Shown here piece by piece: positions 18,093 to 26,390 of a stretch of 64,000 nt of DNA. The notes beneath the pieces were generated by a model. The model saw only the letters and a list, made by a program, of their open reading frames with translations. It was not told the DNA's origin and ran no database searches. The stretch is from Sulfidibacter corallicola (GTDB lineage: Bacteria; Acidobacteriota; Holophagae; Acanthopleuribacterales; Acanthopleuribacteraceae), in the NCBI RefSeq assembly GCF_017498545.1, contig NZ_CP071793.1, positions 1,302,001-1,366,000 of the forward strand, in the 5' to 3' direction. Every line of letters starts with the position of its first letter. The stretch's first letter is position 1. Position numbers and translations under genes: made by a program.

Positions 18093-20369
18093 ATGAATAC
18101 AGACCAAGAAGCCATCCTGCGTCTCAAAAACGATGCTCATCTACAGGAGGATCGCTCTGCCTGGCGACCGACCCTGTTGAACCTTGCCGATGCCGACGAT
18201 CGCGAAGAACTCGACCGGTTGGCGCGCTGCGGGCTCGTCCATCGCGTCTATGACTGTCTCTCCCGCCAAATCGCCGACCTGGCCAAGACCCGGGCCGCGG
18301 GGAACATGCCGGACGACGTGGCGTTGGCCGCGTTCCAAAGGGAACTGACGGACGGGATGCCGCTGGAGCGGTGGGGACGCTGGGCCTTTTACCCCTGGAA
18401 CGGCAACCTGGTGCATCTCCTGCCGTCGGACCTGTTTCGCGAGTTACGACTCAACCGCAATCGCAACAAATTGACCTTGGCGGAACAGGATCGCTTGGCG
18501 CGGCTCACGGTCGGCGTCGCGGGGCTGTCGGTGGGCAACGTCATGGCCCTCACCATGGCCATGGAGGGCTGTTTCGGAACCTTGAAACTGGCCGATTTCG
18601 ACACGCTGGACCTTTCCAACATGAACCGGATTCGCGCCTCGGTGTGGGATCTGGGCGTGCAGAAAACCGTCCTGGCCGCGCGCCAAATCACCGAAATCAA
18701 TCCCTACGCCCATCTGGTCCTCTTTCAGGACGGCTTGACCGAGGACAACTTGGACGACTTCCTGGGTGGCGAGACGCCCTTGGACGTGTTGGTCGAGGAA
18801 TGCGACAGCATGCACCTGAAGATCGTCATTCGCGAGCGCGCCAGGCAGCACCGCATCCCCGTCGTGATGGAATCCAGCGATGGCAGCGTCATGGACGTGG
18901 AGCGCTTCGACCTGGAGCCCGATCGTCCGATCCTGCACGGGCGGATCGGCGAGGTGAACGTGGAAGGCATGTCACCGGAAGCGCTGCAATTCGATATGGC
19001 CCTGCGGATCAACCCGATATCAGGGCTGACCACGCGCATGGCGGCTTCGTTGCTGGAGCGTGGCGAAACGCTGTCCACCTGGCCGCAACTGGCGTCCGAT
19101 GTGGTGGTGGGCGGCGGCCACGTGTGCATGGCCGTCCGCGAGATCGGCCTGGGTCGCGAAATGAAATCCGGCCGCCGCATCTTGGATCCCCTGGCCCTGA
19201 TGACCGACGGGCCTCGTGAGGAACCGAAACCGCGGGCTTCGGAATCACGCCTTCCCAAACCCGCCGATCGCGACGATTGGCGGCAATTGCGACCAAAGAT
19301 GCGTTCCGTGGTGGAAGCGGCCGTTATGGCGCCTTCCGGCGGCAATGCCCAACCCTGGCGGTTCTACGCCGATGGCGATGTATTGTGGCTGGCCTTCGAT
19401 CGCGATCGATCCACCAACTTGATGGATCGAGGCGGCCGTGCCTCCATGCTCAGCCTGGGTGCGGTGGCGGAAAACGCCGAACTGCAGGCCAAGTCCCTTG
19501 GTTGGGATACCGAAGTGAAAACCTTTCCGGCGCCGGATCAGCGCCACCTCGTGGCGTCCCTTTCGTTCCGGGAGGGGAGCCCGGCGCTCGATCCGTTGCA
19601 ACCCTATATCGCCACCCGCCATACCAACCGTCGCATGTTGCCACCCGCCCCCATTCCCGCGGAAAAGACCGCGGCACTCGGCCGCGCGGCGCAGGAACGC
19701 CATGCCGAGATGGTCTGGGAGCAGGACCGCGAACGGTTGGATCGCTGGGCCCGCCTGCTGGGGGAAGTCGACCGCCTGCGGTTGCTCCACCCTCGACTGC
19801 ATCGGGACTTGGTGGGAGAGCTGCGCTATACACCGGAAAGTGCCGCACACAGTCGCGATGGGATCGACCTTCAATCCTGCGGACTGGATGCCAATGCCCT
19901 CGCGGGGGTGTTCTTGATCTCCCGCCCGGATGTGTCGGCCTTCCTGCGCGCCGAAAATGGCTCCCGGGGGTTGACCAAGTACGGCGAGTTGCCCGTGCGT
20001 GCGGCCGGCGCCCTGGGATTGATGGTCACCGCGGGCACGCGTCCCGAGGATTGGTTCCAGGCCGGGCGTGCCATGCAGCGCATCTGGTTGGCCGCCACCG
20101 CGCAGGGTCTCGGATTCCAGCCCGTGGGCAGCATTTTGTTTCTCTTGGAATGGTTCGAGAAGGCCGAAGAAGGATTTTTCAACCATTGGGAGGCCGAAGT
20201 CGCCAAGTCGATCGTCGAAGAGTTCCGCAACCTGACGGCGGACATCGACGGCGTGCCCGCCTTCCTGTTCCGCGTGTTCGAAAGCCCCCAACCGGTGGAG
20301 CCGGCGCACCGCCTGCCGCTGTCCAAGCTGGTTCGGGTCGGTAGCCCGATAGGGCGACCGTTGGATTGA
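18093..20369 (+). CDS. Rv1355c/MoeY-like fusion: E1/ThiF-type adenylation domain plus nitroreductase domain
   Basis: 758 residues in two recognisable halves. Residues about 130-345 form a ThiF/E1-like Rossmann domain: VGVAGLSVGNVMALTMAMEG takes the place of the glycine loop, followed by LADFDTLDLSNMNRI, the E1 adenylation signature, and EECDSMHLKIVIRERA. Residues about 395-745 form a flavin nitroreductase-like domain (MRSVVEAAVMAPSGGNAQPW, RHTNRRM). The pair of domains and overall length match Mycobacterium Rv1355c. The actual reaction is not established for this family; C-terminal modification of a peptide followed by redox chemistry is a reasonable guess. No partner genes (ubiquitin-like protein or molybdopterin genes) are adjacent. 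A perfect hairpin follows the stop. Confidence 0.85.
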   Translation: MNTDQEAILRLKNDAHLQEDRSAWRPTLLNLADADDREELDRLARCGLVHRVYDCLSRQIADLAKTRAAGNMPDDVALAAFQRELTDGMPLERWGRWAFYPWNGNLVHLLPSDLFRELRLNRNRNKLTLAEQDRLARLTVGVAGLSVGNVMALTMAMEGCFGTLKLADFDTLDLSNMNRIRASVWDLGVQKTVLAARQITEINPYAHLVLFQDGLTEDNLDDFLGGETPLDVLVEECDSMHLKIVIRERARQHRIPVVMESSDGSVMDVERFDLEPDRPILHGRIGEVNVEGMSPEALQFDMALRINPISGLTTRMAASLLERGETLSTWPQLASDVVVGGGHVCMAVREIGLGREMKSGRRILDPLALMTDGPREEPKPRASESRLPKPADRDDWRQLRPKMRSVVEAAVMAPSGGNAQPWRFYADGDVLWLAFDRDRSTNLMDRGGRASMLSLGAVAENAELQAKSLGWDTEVKTFPAPDQRHLVASLSFREGSPALDPLQPYIATRHTNRRMLPPAPIPAEKTAALGRAAQERHAEMVWEQDRERLDRWARLLGEVDRLRLLHPRLHRDLVGELRYTPESAAHSRDGIDLQSCGLDANALAGVFLISRPDVSAFLRAENGSRGLTKYGELPVRAAGALGLMVTAGTRPEDWFQAGRAMQRIWLAATAQGLGFQPVGSILFLLEWFEKAEEGFFNHWEAEVAKSIVEEFRNLTADIDGVPAFLFRVFESPQPVEPAHRLPLSKLVRVGSPIGRPLD

Positions 20370-20375
20370 CGAGAA

Positions 20376-20410
20376 AAGCGCTTGTCCTCGGTCGTCGGGG
20401 ACAAGCGCTT
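20376..20410 (+). terminator. Perfect hairpin downstream of the Rv1355c-like gene
   Basis: Twelve-base perfect arms AAGCGCTTGTCC and GGACAAGCGCTT with an 11-base loop, starting seven bases after the stop. There is no T-run, so it may stabilise the mRNA or act as a Rho-dependent/weak terminator. Confidence 0.6.
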
Positions 20411-20506
20411 CGTGCGGGTGGCCTCGGTTTTAATAAAATCAGGTCACGGAAACGCGGTCGCGAGACCGGACCTGGCCGAGACCTGAGTGCCGAAAGCCGA
20501 AAGCGG

Positions 20507-20529
20507 GGCCATCCGAATCACGGATGGCC
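20507..20529 (-). terminator. Hairpin downstream of the acyltransferase/cNMP gene
   Basis: Perfect nine-base arms GGCCATCCG and CGGATGGCC around AATCA, just beyond the stop of the convergent minus-strand gene. No T-run on the minus strand; probably the 3' end structure of that transcript. Confidence 0.55.
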
Positions 20530-20534
20530 ACTTC

Positions 20535-21491
20535 CTAGGAATGAATTTGGGACAGGGTTTGGTTGAGGCGATGCCCCACCACCTTCAGCAGCGAGAAGAG
20601 GTGGTTGGGATTGTCCAGAACCTGACGGTGGAAGGCGTCCCGGTTGATGACCATGAGGTCGATGTTCGAGCGTGCCACCACGGTCGCCGAGCGCCGCTGG
20701 CCCACGATCAACGCGACTTCTCCGAACAGGTCGCCGGTCTTCAACTGACCGACCAGGCGGCTGTCGCCCGTGCGATTGCAGGCCCGGATCACGTCGGCCT
20801 CGCCCTCCACGATGTAGAAGGCCTCTTCGCCGGTGTCTCCCTCGCGGACGATCGCTTCGTCCGCGGTATAGAAGGCGCGCTCGTAGTTTTCCACGTACTG
20901 CTGGATGTTGTGGGTCTTGGCGAAGTCCAGGTAGTGGGGATTGATTTCCCGCATGTCCAGCGCCATGGGCACCACGATCAACCCGCTTTCCACGTGAGTG
21001 AAGGTTTCGGCCGCCTCGCGAAACCCGATGGTTTTGAGGCGCTTGACCAGGGTCGGGCGAACCGGGGCCAGGACCCGTTCGATGCCGTGCCGGAAGGCGT
21101 AATAGGTCACCATCCTCAGAAGATTGTTGGTGAGCTCGCGCTTTTTGCGGTATTGGGGCTCGACGCACAGCATGCTGCAGTAAAGCAGCGCGCCGTTCGG
21201 CGTGTCGCGGTACATGTTGCCGAAGTCGAAAAACTCCTTGGCGGGATTGCCGGCATCGTTGCCGCGGGTGAGGCGAACGCCGCCGACGACGGTTCCCTCG
21301 CTCACGGCCACCAGATTGACCGTGTTGGGGAACACGTCGAAGCGATTGAACAGACGGCCGTCGGGTGTCGGTGGCATCAACTTCTCTTGATCGACAAACA
21401 CCCGATGACGCAAGCGAAACAGATCATCCAAGTCCTCGGTATCCGTGCATAGTTTGATTCTAAAACTCAAAGCACCCATCCTATCGTTCAT
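20535..21491 (-). CDS. GNAT/autoinducer-synthase-like acyltransferase fused to a cyclic-nucleotide-binding domain
   Basis: 318 residues. Residues about 10-180 look like an N-acyl amino acid/acyl-homoserine-lactone synthase-like GNAT domain: DLFRLRHRVFVDQEKL, FDVFPNTVNLVAV and GTVVGGVRLTRG, then a Cys-rich strand CSMLCVEPQYRKKREL. Residues about 195-315 form a cNMP-binding domain: VREGDTGEEAFYIVEGEADV and the phosphate-binding cassette GDLFGEVALIVGQRRSATV. This suggests acyl transfer gated by cAMP/cGMP; mycobacterial PatA has the reverse domain order. ATG 21491 is chosen from the family N-terminus; the open frame extends to 21656 but the added residues are non-conserved. Neither start has a strong ribosome-binding site. 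The substrate is unknown. Confidence 0.8.
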   Translation of the reverse strand: MNDRMGALSFRIKLCTDTEDLDDLFRLRHRVFVDQEKLMPPTPDGRLFNRFDVFPNTVNLVAVSEGTVVGGVRLTRGNDAGNPAKEFFDFGNMYRDTPNGALLYCSMLCVEPQYRKKRELTNNLLRMVTYYAFRHGIERVLAPVRPTLVKRLKTIGFREAAETFTHVESGLIVVPMALDMREINPHYLDFAKTHNIQQYVENYERAFYTADEAIVREGDTGEEAFYIVEGEADVIRACNRTGDSRLVGQLKTGDLFGEVALIVGQRRSATVVARSNIDLMVINRDAFHRQVLDNPNHLFSLLKVVGHRLNQTLSQIHS

Positions 21492-22031
21492 ACTATATGA
21501 AAGAAAGAAACGGGACTCCGCCGCAACGACACGACGATATCCAATGCATGCGAATTTTGACACACGAATTCCACAAGCGCTGCGTGAAAAATGATAGTAT
21601 CTATATCCACACCGAAGCCCATCGAACGCTGTTCCGCATTCGCTCGTGTAGATCATTCAATCCATCTCACATCAACATCGCAGAAGGTGCAAACGCTCCG
21701 ATCGCACACTTTGGACATATCGACGCGAAGTTGCCGCGATGGCAATCGCATCCCGTTTTCTTTCTTGACCATGCTCTAGTCAGGGTTGTGTTGACGCGTG
21801 AAGCCTTTTGTATTGTATAAACAAATCTGCTGTAAAGGCTTGTATGTATTCCGGTCGCAACGTCTCGAAAAGAAAGAAAAAAATAATAGATATGAGGACC
21901 AGAAACCTCTGATGTAATTTCATCACAAAATGCGAATGACGAAAGTGATGTACATCATTAAGATATTGAACGGTGCGAAAACTCCGAACGATTCGGCACG
22001 CATTCCCTCGGTTTTCCGGAGTGCCGATGGG
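21492..22031. other. A+T-rich intergenic region
   Basis: About 540 bases upstream of the acyltransferase/cNMP gene and downstream of the effector module. Base composition drops well below the genes. Frames of 60-107 codons here lack ribosome-binding sites and family resemblance. No repeats of the hairpin family were seen. Probable promoter of the minus-strand acyltransferase gene. Confidence 0.5.
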
Positions 22032-22799
22032 TCAGAGGGTGGTACGCCACGAGTCCGCGTCGAACGAAGCGGAAATGTCCCGGCGAACGGGGGAGGGGAC
22101 GAAGAGGTATTCGTCCTGAACAGGAAAGCCCTTCCGTTCCGCCAGCCGCAGCAGGGCCAGGCCCTCGACGAAAAACTTGCCCTCGGTGAGCAACAGCTCC
22201 TCGGTCAGGGATTCGTCCTCGCGTTTGGCCCGGTAGAACGCTTCGCGCTCGTCGAGGAGCAGGGTGAAGGCATCCTCGAAGTCCTCGGCCTCGTCGTCCA
22301 TGAACGCGGTGCAAATGTCGAGACGCGGATACTCCGCCCCTTCGATCACCGCTTCGATGCGGTCCAGGAAGCCGCGACAAACCGCCGCTTCGCTCTTCAG
22401 AAAGAAGAAATGGAAGAGGAACTGGTAGTACAGGTAGTCCTCTTCGTATTCGAAATTCCGCTGAAAGTCGCCCTTGGCCAGGTAACCGGCGAGGTCGGCG
22501 GCGCAGCTTTGATCGTTGGCGGCGATGGCGTCGAAAAAGGCTTCGGCACGGGAGACCACATAGGCCTTGGGGTCGATCTTGGGTAGCGCGAAGAGGAAGG
22601 CGCGTCCGCTGCGCGAGAGGTCGTGGAGGCACAGGTGGGGATCGAAATCCGCAAATAGAAAACCACAGGCCTTGATGCGGTAGGCCTGGGCGAAGCTGAC
22701 CAACTGATCGAATTTGGGCTGTGCCAGCAGGGCGGGCAACAGTTCGGCCAGCTCCAGGTAGGCGTTCTTGCGAAAAATGGGCAGATAATAATCAGCCAT
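22032..22799 (-). CDS. Hypothetical protein, probable immunity protein (Imm49-like)
   Basis: 255 residues, all-helical and acidic, with no catalytic motif or membrane segment. The pattern LSRSGRAFLFALPKIDPKAY, a long middle rich in Phe/Tyr (EYEEDYLYYQFLFHFFFL), and the closing VEGLALLRLAERKGF resemble the Imm49 family, though I cannot confirm this without a profile search. It is the last gene of a four-gene minus-strand cassette (thiolase-fold protein, AHH nuclease, Imm11, this gene) with gaps of only 34-57 bases. A second immunity protein for the nuclease, or one for a toxin elsewhere, fits its position. Start ATG 22799 has AAGG upstream. Confidence 0.55.
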   Translation of the reverse strand: MADYYLPIFRKNAYLELAELLPALLAQPKFDQLVSFAQAYRIKACGFLFADFDPHLCLHDLSRSGRAFLFALPKIDPKAYVVSRAEAFFDAIAANDQSCAADLAGYLAKGDFQRNFEYEEDYLYYQFLFHFFFLKSEAAVCRGFLDRIEAVIEGAEYPRLDICTAFMDDEAEDFEDAFTLLLDEREAFYRAKREDESLTEELLLTEGKFFVEGLALLRLAERKGFPVQDEYLFVPSPVRRDISASFDADSWRTTL

Positions 22800-22855
22800 G
22801 AATCAACCTTGGGGTGCGGGCCAGGAAGCCCCTGGCCTCGGAATGGGATGCGGCG

Positions 22856-23440
22856 TCAGGAGGCGGGCTGTTGCTCCAGTTCGTCCGCGAAGAGATTGCG
22901 GATCCCGCGGTCGTCGCAGGCATCCAGGAACGCCTCGCTCGCCACGTAATTGTGCGCGGCGTGCTTGATCCGAAACAGGTGCGGTGCCTGTTCCAGTTTT
23001 TTCGGGTCCAACACCAGCTCGTCTTCGCAGTAGAGCCGATCCTGGTCGTCCAACTGCCCGCCGGTCGCTTTCATGTTCAGGCAGTCGAAGGCACCGATCG
23101 GGTTGATGATCTGGTAATCCGCGCTGTGAACGCGACCCCGATGGTTGAGCAGGGTGAAAGGGAGATACTCGATCTCCCAGTCGACCATGCCCTTGATGAG
23201 TTGGGTGAGGTCCGGATTGCAGATCAGGCGACGTTTGCTGTTGCCGAGAAAGGGCAGGAGCTGGATGCCTTTCTGCTTTTCGCTGAGCGGAATCTTGGCA
23301 TCTTCGGGGAACTTGTCGCCCATGCGTTCGCCAAAAGTCAGGCGGAAGCCGAATTCGGCGATCTCGTCGGGGTCCTCGTCGATGAAGGCCAGGTCCAAGT
23401 TATTGGAATCACCGAGGCAATCGATCAAATAGTATTCCAT
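22856..23440 (-). CDS. Imm11 family immunity protein
   Basis: 194 residues starting at ATG 23440, eight bases after GAGGAG; the overlapping upstream GTG is less well placed. The sequence follows the Imm11 (former DUF1629) family: MEYYLIDC at the start, the mid-protein TLLNHRGRVHSADYQIINPIGAFDCLN segment split around residues 97-125, and the C-terminal APHLFRIKHAAHNYVASEAF then GIRNLFAD. Imm11 proteins are cytoplasmic immunity proteins of polymorphic toxin systems, frequently beside AHH-type nucleases. Here it lies 44 bases downstream of an AHH nuclease gene, so it is the most likely cognate inhibitor. Confidence 0.8.
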   Translation of the reverse strand: MEYYLIDCLGDSNNLDLAFIDEDPDEIAEFGFRLTFGERMGDKFPEDAKIPLSEKQKGIQLLPFLGNSKRRLICNPDLTQLIKGMVDWEIEYLPFTLLNHRGRVHSADYQIINPIGAFDCLNMKATGGQLDDQDRLYCEDELVLDPKKLEQAPHLFRIKHAAHNYVASEAFLDACDDRGIRNLFADELEQQPAS

Positions 23441-23484
23441 CACTGGTTCTCCTCAATGGTTTGGATTTGGGGCCGGCAGCCCGA

Positions 23485-24321
23485 TCAGCTACCGCGCCGT
23501 CTTTTCGCTTTTTTGTCCGAATATTCGTCGAGGCTGCGTCCACGCTTGCCGCCGCGAATCGCGTTCGTGATCTCTTTGTAGACCTTTTTGGAAATATTGT
23601 CGATGCGCTGCTTCGACACGGAGTAGTTGGGCACGTTGTGGTCTTTGATGTCCTTGGCCATGGCGCTCAGGATCGGCTCCAACTGGTCCTTGATGTAGTT
23701 GTTGTAGGAAACGTGGTTGCGATGGCGCGCGGTGTGGCGGTGGCGCGGAAGCTGAATCGAATCGGAAACCTCCGCGTCGATCGGCAGCATGATCATGTTG
23801 ACCTTGAAATTCAGGTTGTAGCCGGCATCGAGCAGGCCGCGGCGCATTTCCTTGATGACCGCCGACTGAAAGGTCAAACCCTTGGCGGCGCTGTTGATCG
23901 CTTCGCGCAGGGTGCTGTTGGGCACGATGTGGTGTGCCTCGTGCCAGTAGGGGATGTAACAGGGGCCCCAGAAATTTTTCGCTTTTTGGCCGGGTTGGTG
24001 GACTCCGATGTCCCAGCTCCCCATGGTGGGCGAGTTGAGGGTGAAGCTGTACCAATCGGGGATCTTGACCCCGTCCTTCTCGTAGGCCGCGGTGGGAATG
24101 TTGCGGCGACCGATCAGGCTCTGGTAGGCGGGATAGTTGTAGAGCCCCTTGTCCTCCTCCATCCGCAGGTAGCTCTGCCAGCGGTGTGAACAGGAATTGT
24201 TCTGGCCGTCGCAGGGCTTGTAGCTGATGTGGCGGTTGAGGCACTTGCCCCCGGCCGAGGCGCTGGCTTTGTGGTGGGGTAATTGGTTTTCGAGGTCTTT
24301 GGTATGTTGCCCTTCCGACAT
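23485..24321 (-). CDS. AHH-domain nuclease, probable T6SS/polymorphic toxin effector
   Basis: 278 residues. The AHH nuclease core is clear: WHEAHHIVPNSTL (AHH at about 129-131) and the downstream metal/His cluster LPRHRHTARHRNHVSYNNYI (about 191-210). An N-terminal region (about 20-55) has a Cys/His set, C27, H31, C37, C44 and H46, in GKCLNRH...KPCDGQNNSCSHRW, possibly a zinc site or a delivery determinant. The tail is very basic (KRGRSLDEYSDKKAKRRRG), suiting DNA or RNA binding. No signal peptide. Start ATG 24321 has AGGAG ten bases upstream. It lies between a thiolase-fold gene and an Imm11 gene. AHH proteins are HNH-superfamily nucleases used as toxins; delivery by T6SS is inferred from the flanking families. 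Confidence 0.85.
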   Translation of the reverse strand: MSEGQHTKDLENQLPHHKASASAGGKCLNRHISYKPCDGQNNSCSHRWQSYLRMEEDKGLYNYPAYQSLIGRRNIPTAAYEKDGVKIPDWYSFTLNSPTMGSWDIGVHQPGQKAKNFWGPCYIPYWHEAHHIVPNSTLREAINSAAKGLTFQSAVIKEMRRGLLDAGYNLNFKVNMIMLPIDAEVSDSIQLPRHRHTARHRNHVSYNNYIKDQLEPILSAMAKDIKDHNVPNYSVSKQRIDNISKKVYKEITNAIRGGKRGRSLDEYSDKKAKRRRGS

Positions 24322-24355
24322 ATGATACGTCTCCTGTTTTCGATACTTATAAGGT

Positions 24356-25456
24356 CTATGATATCGGTTCGTACATGGATAAGAAGATAGCGCCTGTGTC
24401 GCCGAGATCGGTACTGGAAATCACGCAAACGTGATCGCTGCCCGCAAAACCGTTGGCCAGCGCCAAGGCCGCGTAGGCCAACGCGATGGCGCCGTAGGCG
24501 GCACCGGTGTCGCCCAGGCTCTCGGCAGGCACGAAGAGCGGCGCGTCCGGATCCACTTCGTCGGTCAGGCGCAGCAATGCCGAACCCAGCTCCTTGGCGC
24601 GCCATTCTTCGCCGTTGAGGTCGTTGATCAACAGACCCGAAAAGGGTTCTTCCCATTGGGTTTGTTGGTAGGCGGCCGCGACCGCTTCCGAGAGGCCGAT
24701 GCCGCGATTCACCGCGTCCTGATAGATGTGCATGGCTTCTTCCGCGGTACCGACGCCGGCGATTTGAGCCATGATGGGCGCCGATCGACGCTCGGCCTGT
24801 TCCGCGGTTTCGATCAACACCGCCGCGGCCGCCTCGCCCGGTTCGAACCCGACGGCGCGGCTGGGGGTCTTGAGTCGATCGTGGGTGGCCAACCATTCGA
24901 TCGAAAGACCGTCGAGGTAGGAATCGACCCCGATCAAGATCACCCGGTCCGCCATTTGGGCATCCAACAAGCCCGTGGCCTGGACCAGTGCGTGCGCCGC
25001 GCCGGAGTTGCTCATCGGGAAGGTCGCACAGCGGCTTTTCCGCAGCGGCAGGTCCAGGTAGGCCAACATCGGGGGAATCATCGTGTCGAACATCATTTTT
25101 TCGTCGGCGTTCTGCATTTGCAACCGGTCGCCCTTGACGTGGGGCGTCGCCAGCAGGATCGCCGTCTTTCCCCAAAACTCCGCCGAGGTTTCTTCCTCGA
25201 ATCCGGTTTGCCGCAGCAGGCTCTCGAAGGCGCCGATGGCGAGGCGCAACCAGCGGGCACTGAGGTGGAACCCTTCCGTGAAGGCGCGAACCGGGTGGCC
25301 GGTCGGCGCGATGAGTTCCTGGGTCTCGCTGTCCAGCACTGGATAGTCGACGAGTTCGGCAGGGCGGCTGAGCCCGGCGCGGATGGCGGTGACCGCGAGC
25401 AGGGGATCGCGTCCCAAAGATGAAACCAAGCCGGTTCCGGTAATCACGAGTTCCAT
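24356..25456 (-). CDS. Thiolase-fold (beta-ketoacyl synthase-like) protein lacking the catalytic triad; probable effector-module partner
   Basis: 366 residues. The N-terminus VITGTGLVSSLG and overall layout are those of a ketoacyl-ACP synthase. The nucleophile elbow reads ATFPMSNSGAAHAL (about 144-157) with no cysteine, the HGTGT position reads NDLNGEEWRAKEL, and the last His motif reads AESLGDTGAAYG with Asp instead of His. All three catalytic residues are therefore missing, assuming this alignment by eye is right. Inactive-looking thiolase-fold proteins (PRK06147-like) are known from T6SS effector clusters, where an adaptor or chaperone role has been proposed. It is first in the four-gene cassette, 34 bases before the AHH nuclease. 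Confidence 0.75.
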   Translation of the reverse strand: MELVITGTGLVSSLGRDPLLAVTAIRAGLSRPAELVDYPVLDSETQELIAPTGHPVRAFTEGFHLSARWLRLAIGAFESLLRQTGFEEETSAEFWGKTAILLATPHVKGDRLQMQNADEKMMFDTMIPPMLAYLDLPLRKSRCATFPMSNSGAAHALVQATGLLDAQMADRVILIGVDSYLDGLSIEWLATHDRLKTPSRAVGFEPGEAAAAVLIETAEQAERRSAPIMAQIAGVGTAEEAMHIYQDAVNRGIGLSEAVAAAYQQTQWEEPFSGLLINDLNGEEWRAKELGSALLRLTDEVDPDAPLFVPAESLGDTGAAYGAIALAYAALALANGFAGSDHVCVISSTDLGDTGAIFLSMYEPIS

Positions 25457-26390
25457 AACAGCATACCGTTTCTGACCCCATTCGGGTCTCGATCGAGATA
25501 GGCGGAGAAGCGTACCGCGTGGGGAGGATCGGTGTCCCGAGGAGGAGGTGGCGGGCTCCGAACGCGGCTATAGGATTCGAAGAACTCATTTTAGCACTTC
25601 TGGCAGGGCATGGGGAGAACAGGTCACATAAACGTCAAATGGAGGTCAACCACGATGGCCGTGGGCTCGGTGTGCGAAAGATGAAGGTGACGGCAGGTGA
25701 TCTTGGCGCAAATGGTGGCGTTCGAAGCGTTGAACCTTGAACAAGATGATTCTTTTCAGTGTGATGAAGCGTTCGTTCGCCCGGCGGTGAGGAGTGGGCA
25801 GCCGAGCGGAAATGTAAATTTGTAAAAAAATATTTACAGAACGATAATGAAGTGTTACAAATATATTCATCTGATATCTCAGTTATATGTTTGAGGCGTC
25901 GTCGCCTCCTTTTCACGATTCCTTCCTTCGACACACTGCTCCTTCTCTCGCCCGGTCCCCCTTGGGACGGTTCCCGCCGGGCGATGTTGGCGTTCGATCC
26001 CGCCGGGATCGGTGTCGTTCGGATGGATGCCCTCACCCCGTCGGCTTCCCCCTTCCATCCACACAACCCCCAATCTTTCATCCACTGGGCGCTCGGTCTT
26101 CTCGTTTCGCATTTCACGTCATCCATATTTTTTCCTCACCTGGAGCCGAACGCCTCATCGTGTTTTTGATTTCGAGCCACATTCAATTTGGCCCGTTTGT
26201 GGCCATTGTCTATTTCACCCCGTGAGGCTGGACGGAAATCCCTGGCCCATCGGCCGCGCTACGCCCATGGCCACCCAAGGGCTCGTGCGATCTTTCCGTC
26301 CTCGAGGGGGCCTTCGACAAAAGATGTATTCGAAGTGCATCGCGTGCGTTCCGCGATGGCGCTTCCGCGTTACTCATGAGGAGAGAACAG
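25457..26390. other. Divergent intergenic region between effector cassette and M43 protease
   Basis: About 930 bases without a supported gene. It includes an A+T-rich core around 25800-25890 with a perfect inverted repeat at 25813-25838, likely part of the promoter area for the leftward toxin cassette. The stretch 25900-26370 has GC-rich frames on both strands without a convincing start or family match. Confidence 0.5.
25813..25838. promoter_or_regulatory. Inverted repeat TGTAAAT-N12-ATTTACA, possible operator
   Basis: Perfect seven-base arms in the most A+T-rich stretch upstream of the effector/immunity cassette. The position suits an operator, but no regulator gene is adjacent. Confidence 0.4.

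Noticed and set aside
25900..26370. Coding frames upstream of the M43 protease
   Set aside because: Frames exist on both strands but without ribosome-binding sites, conserved motifs or a consistent codon bias.
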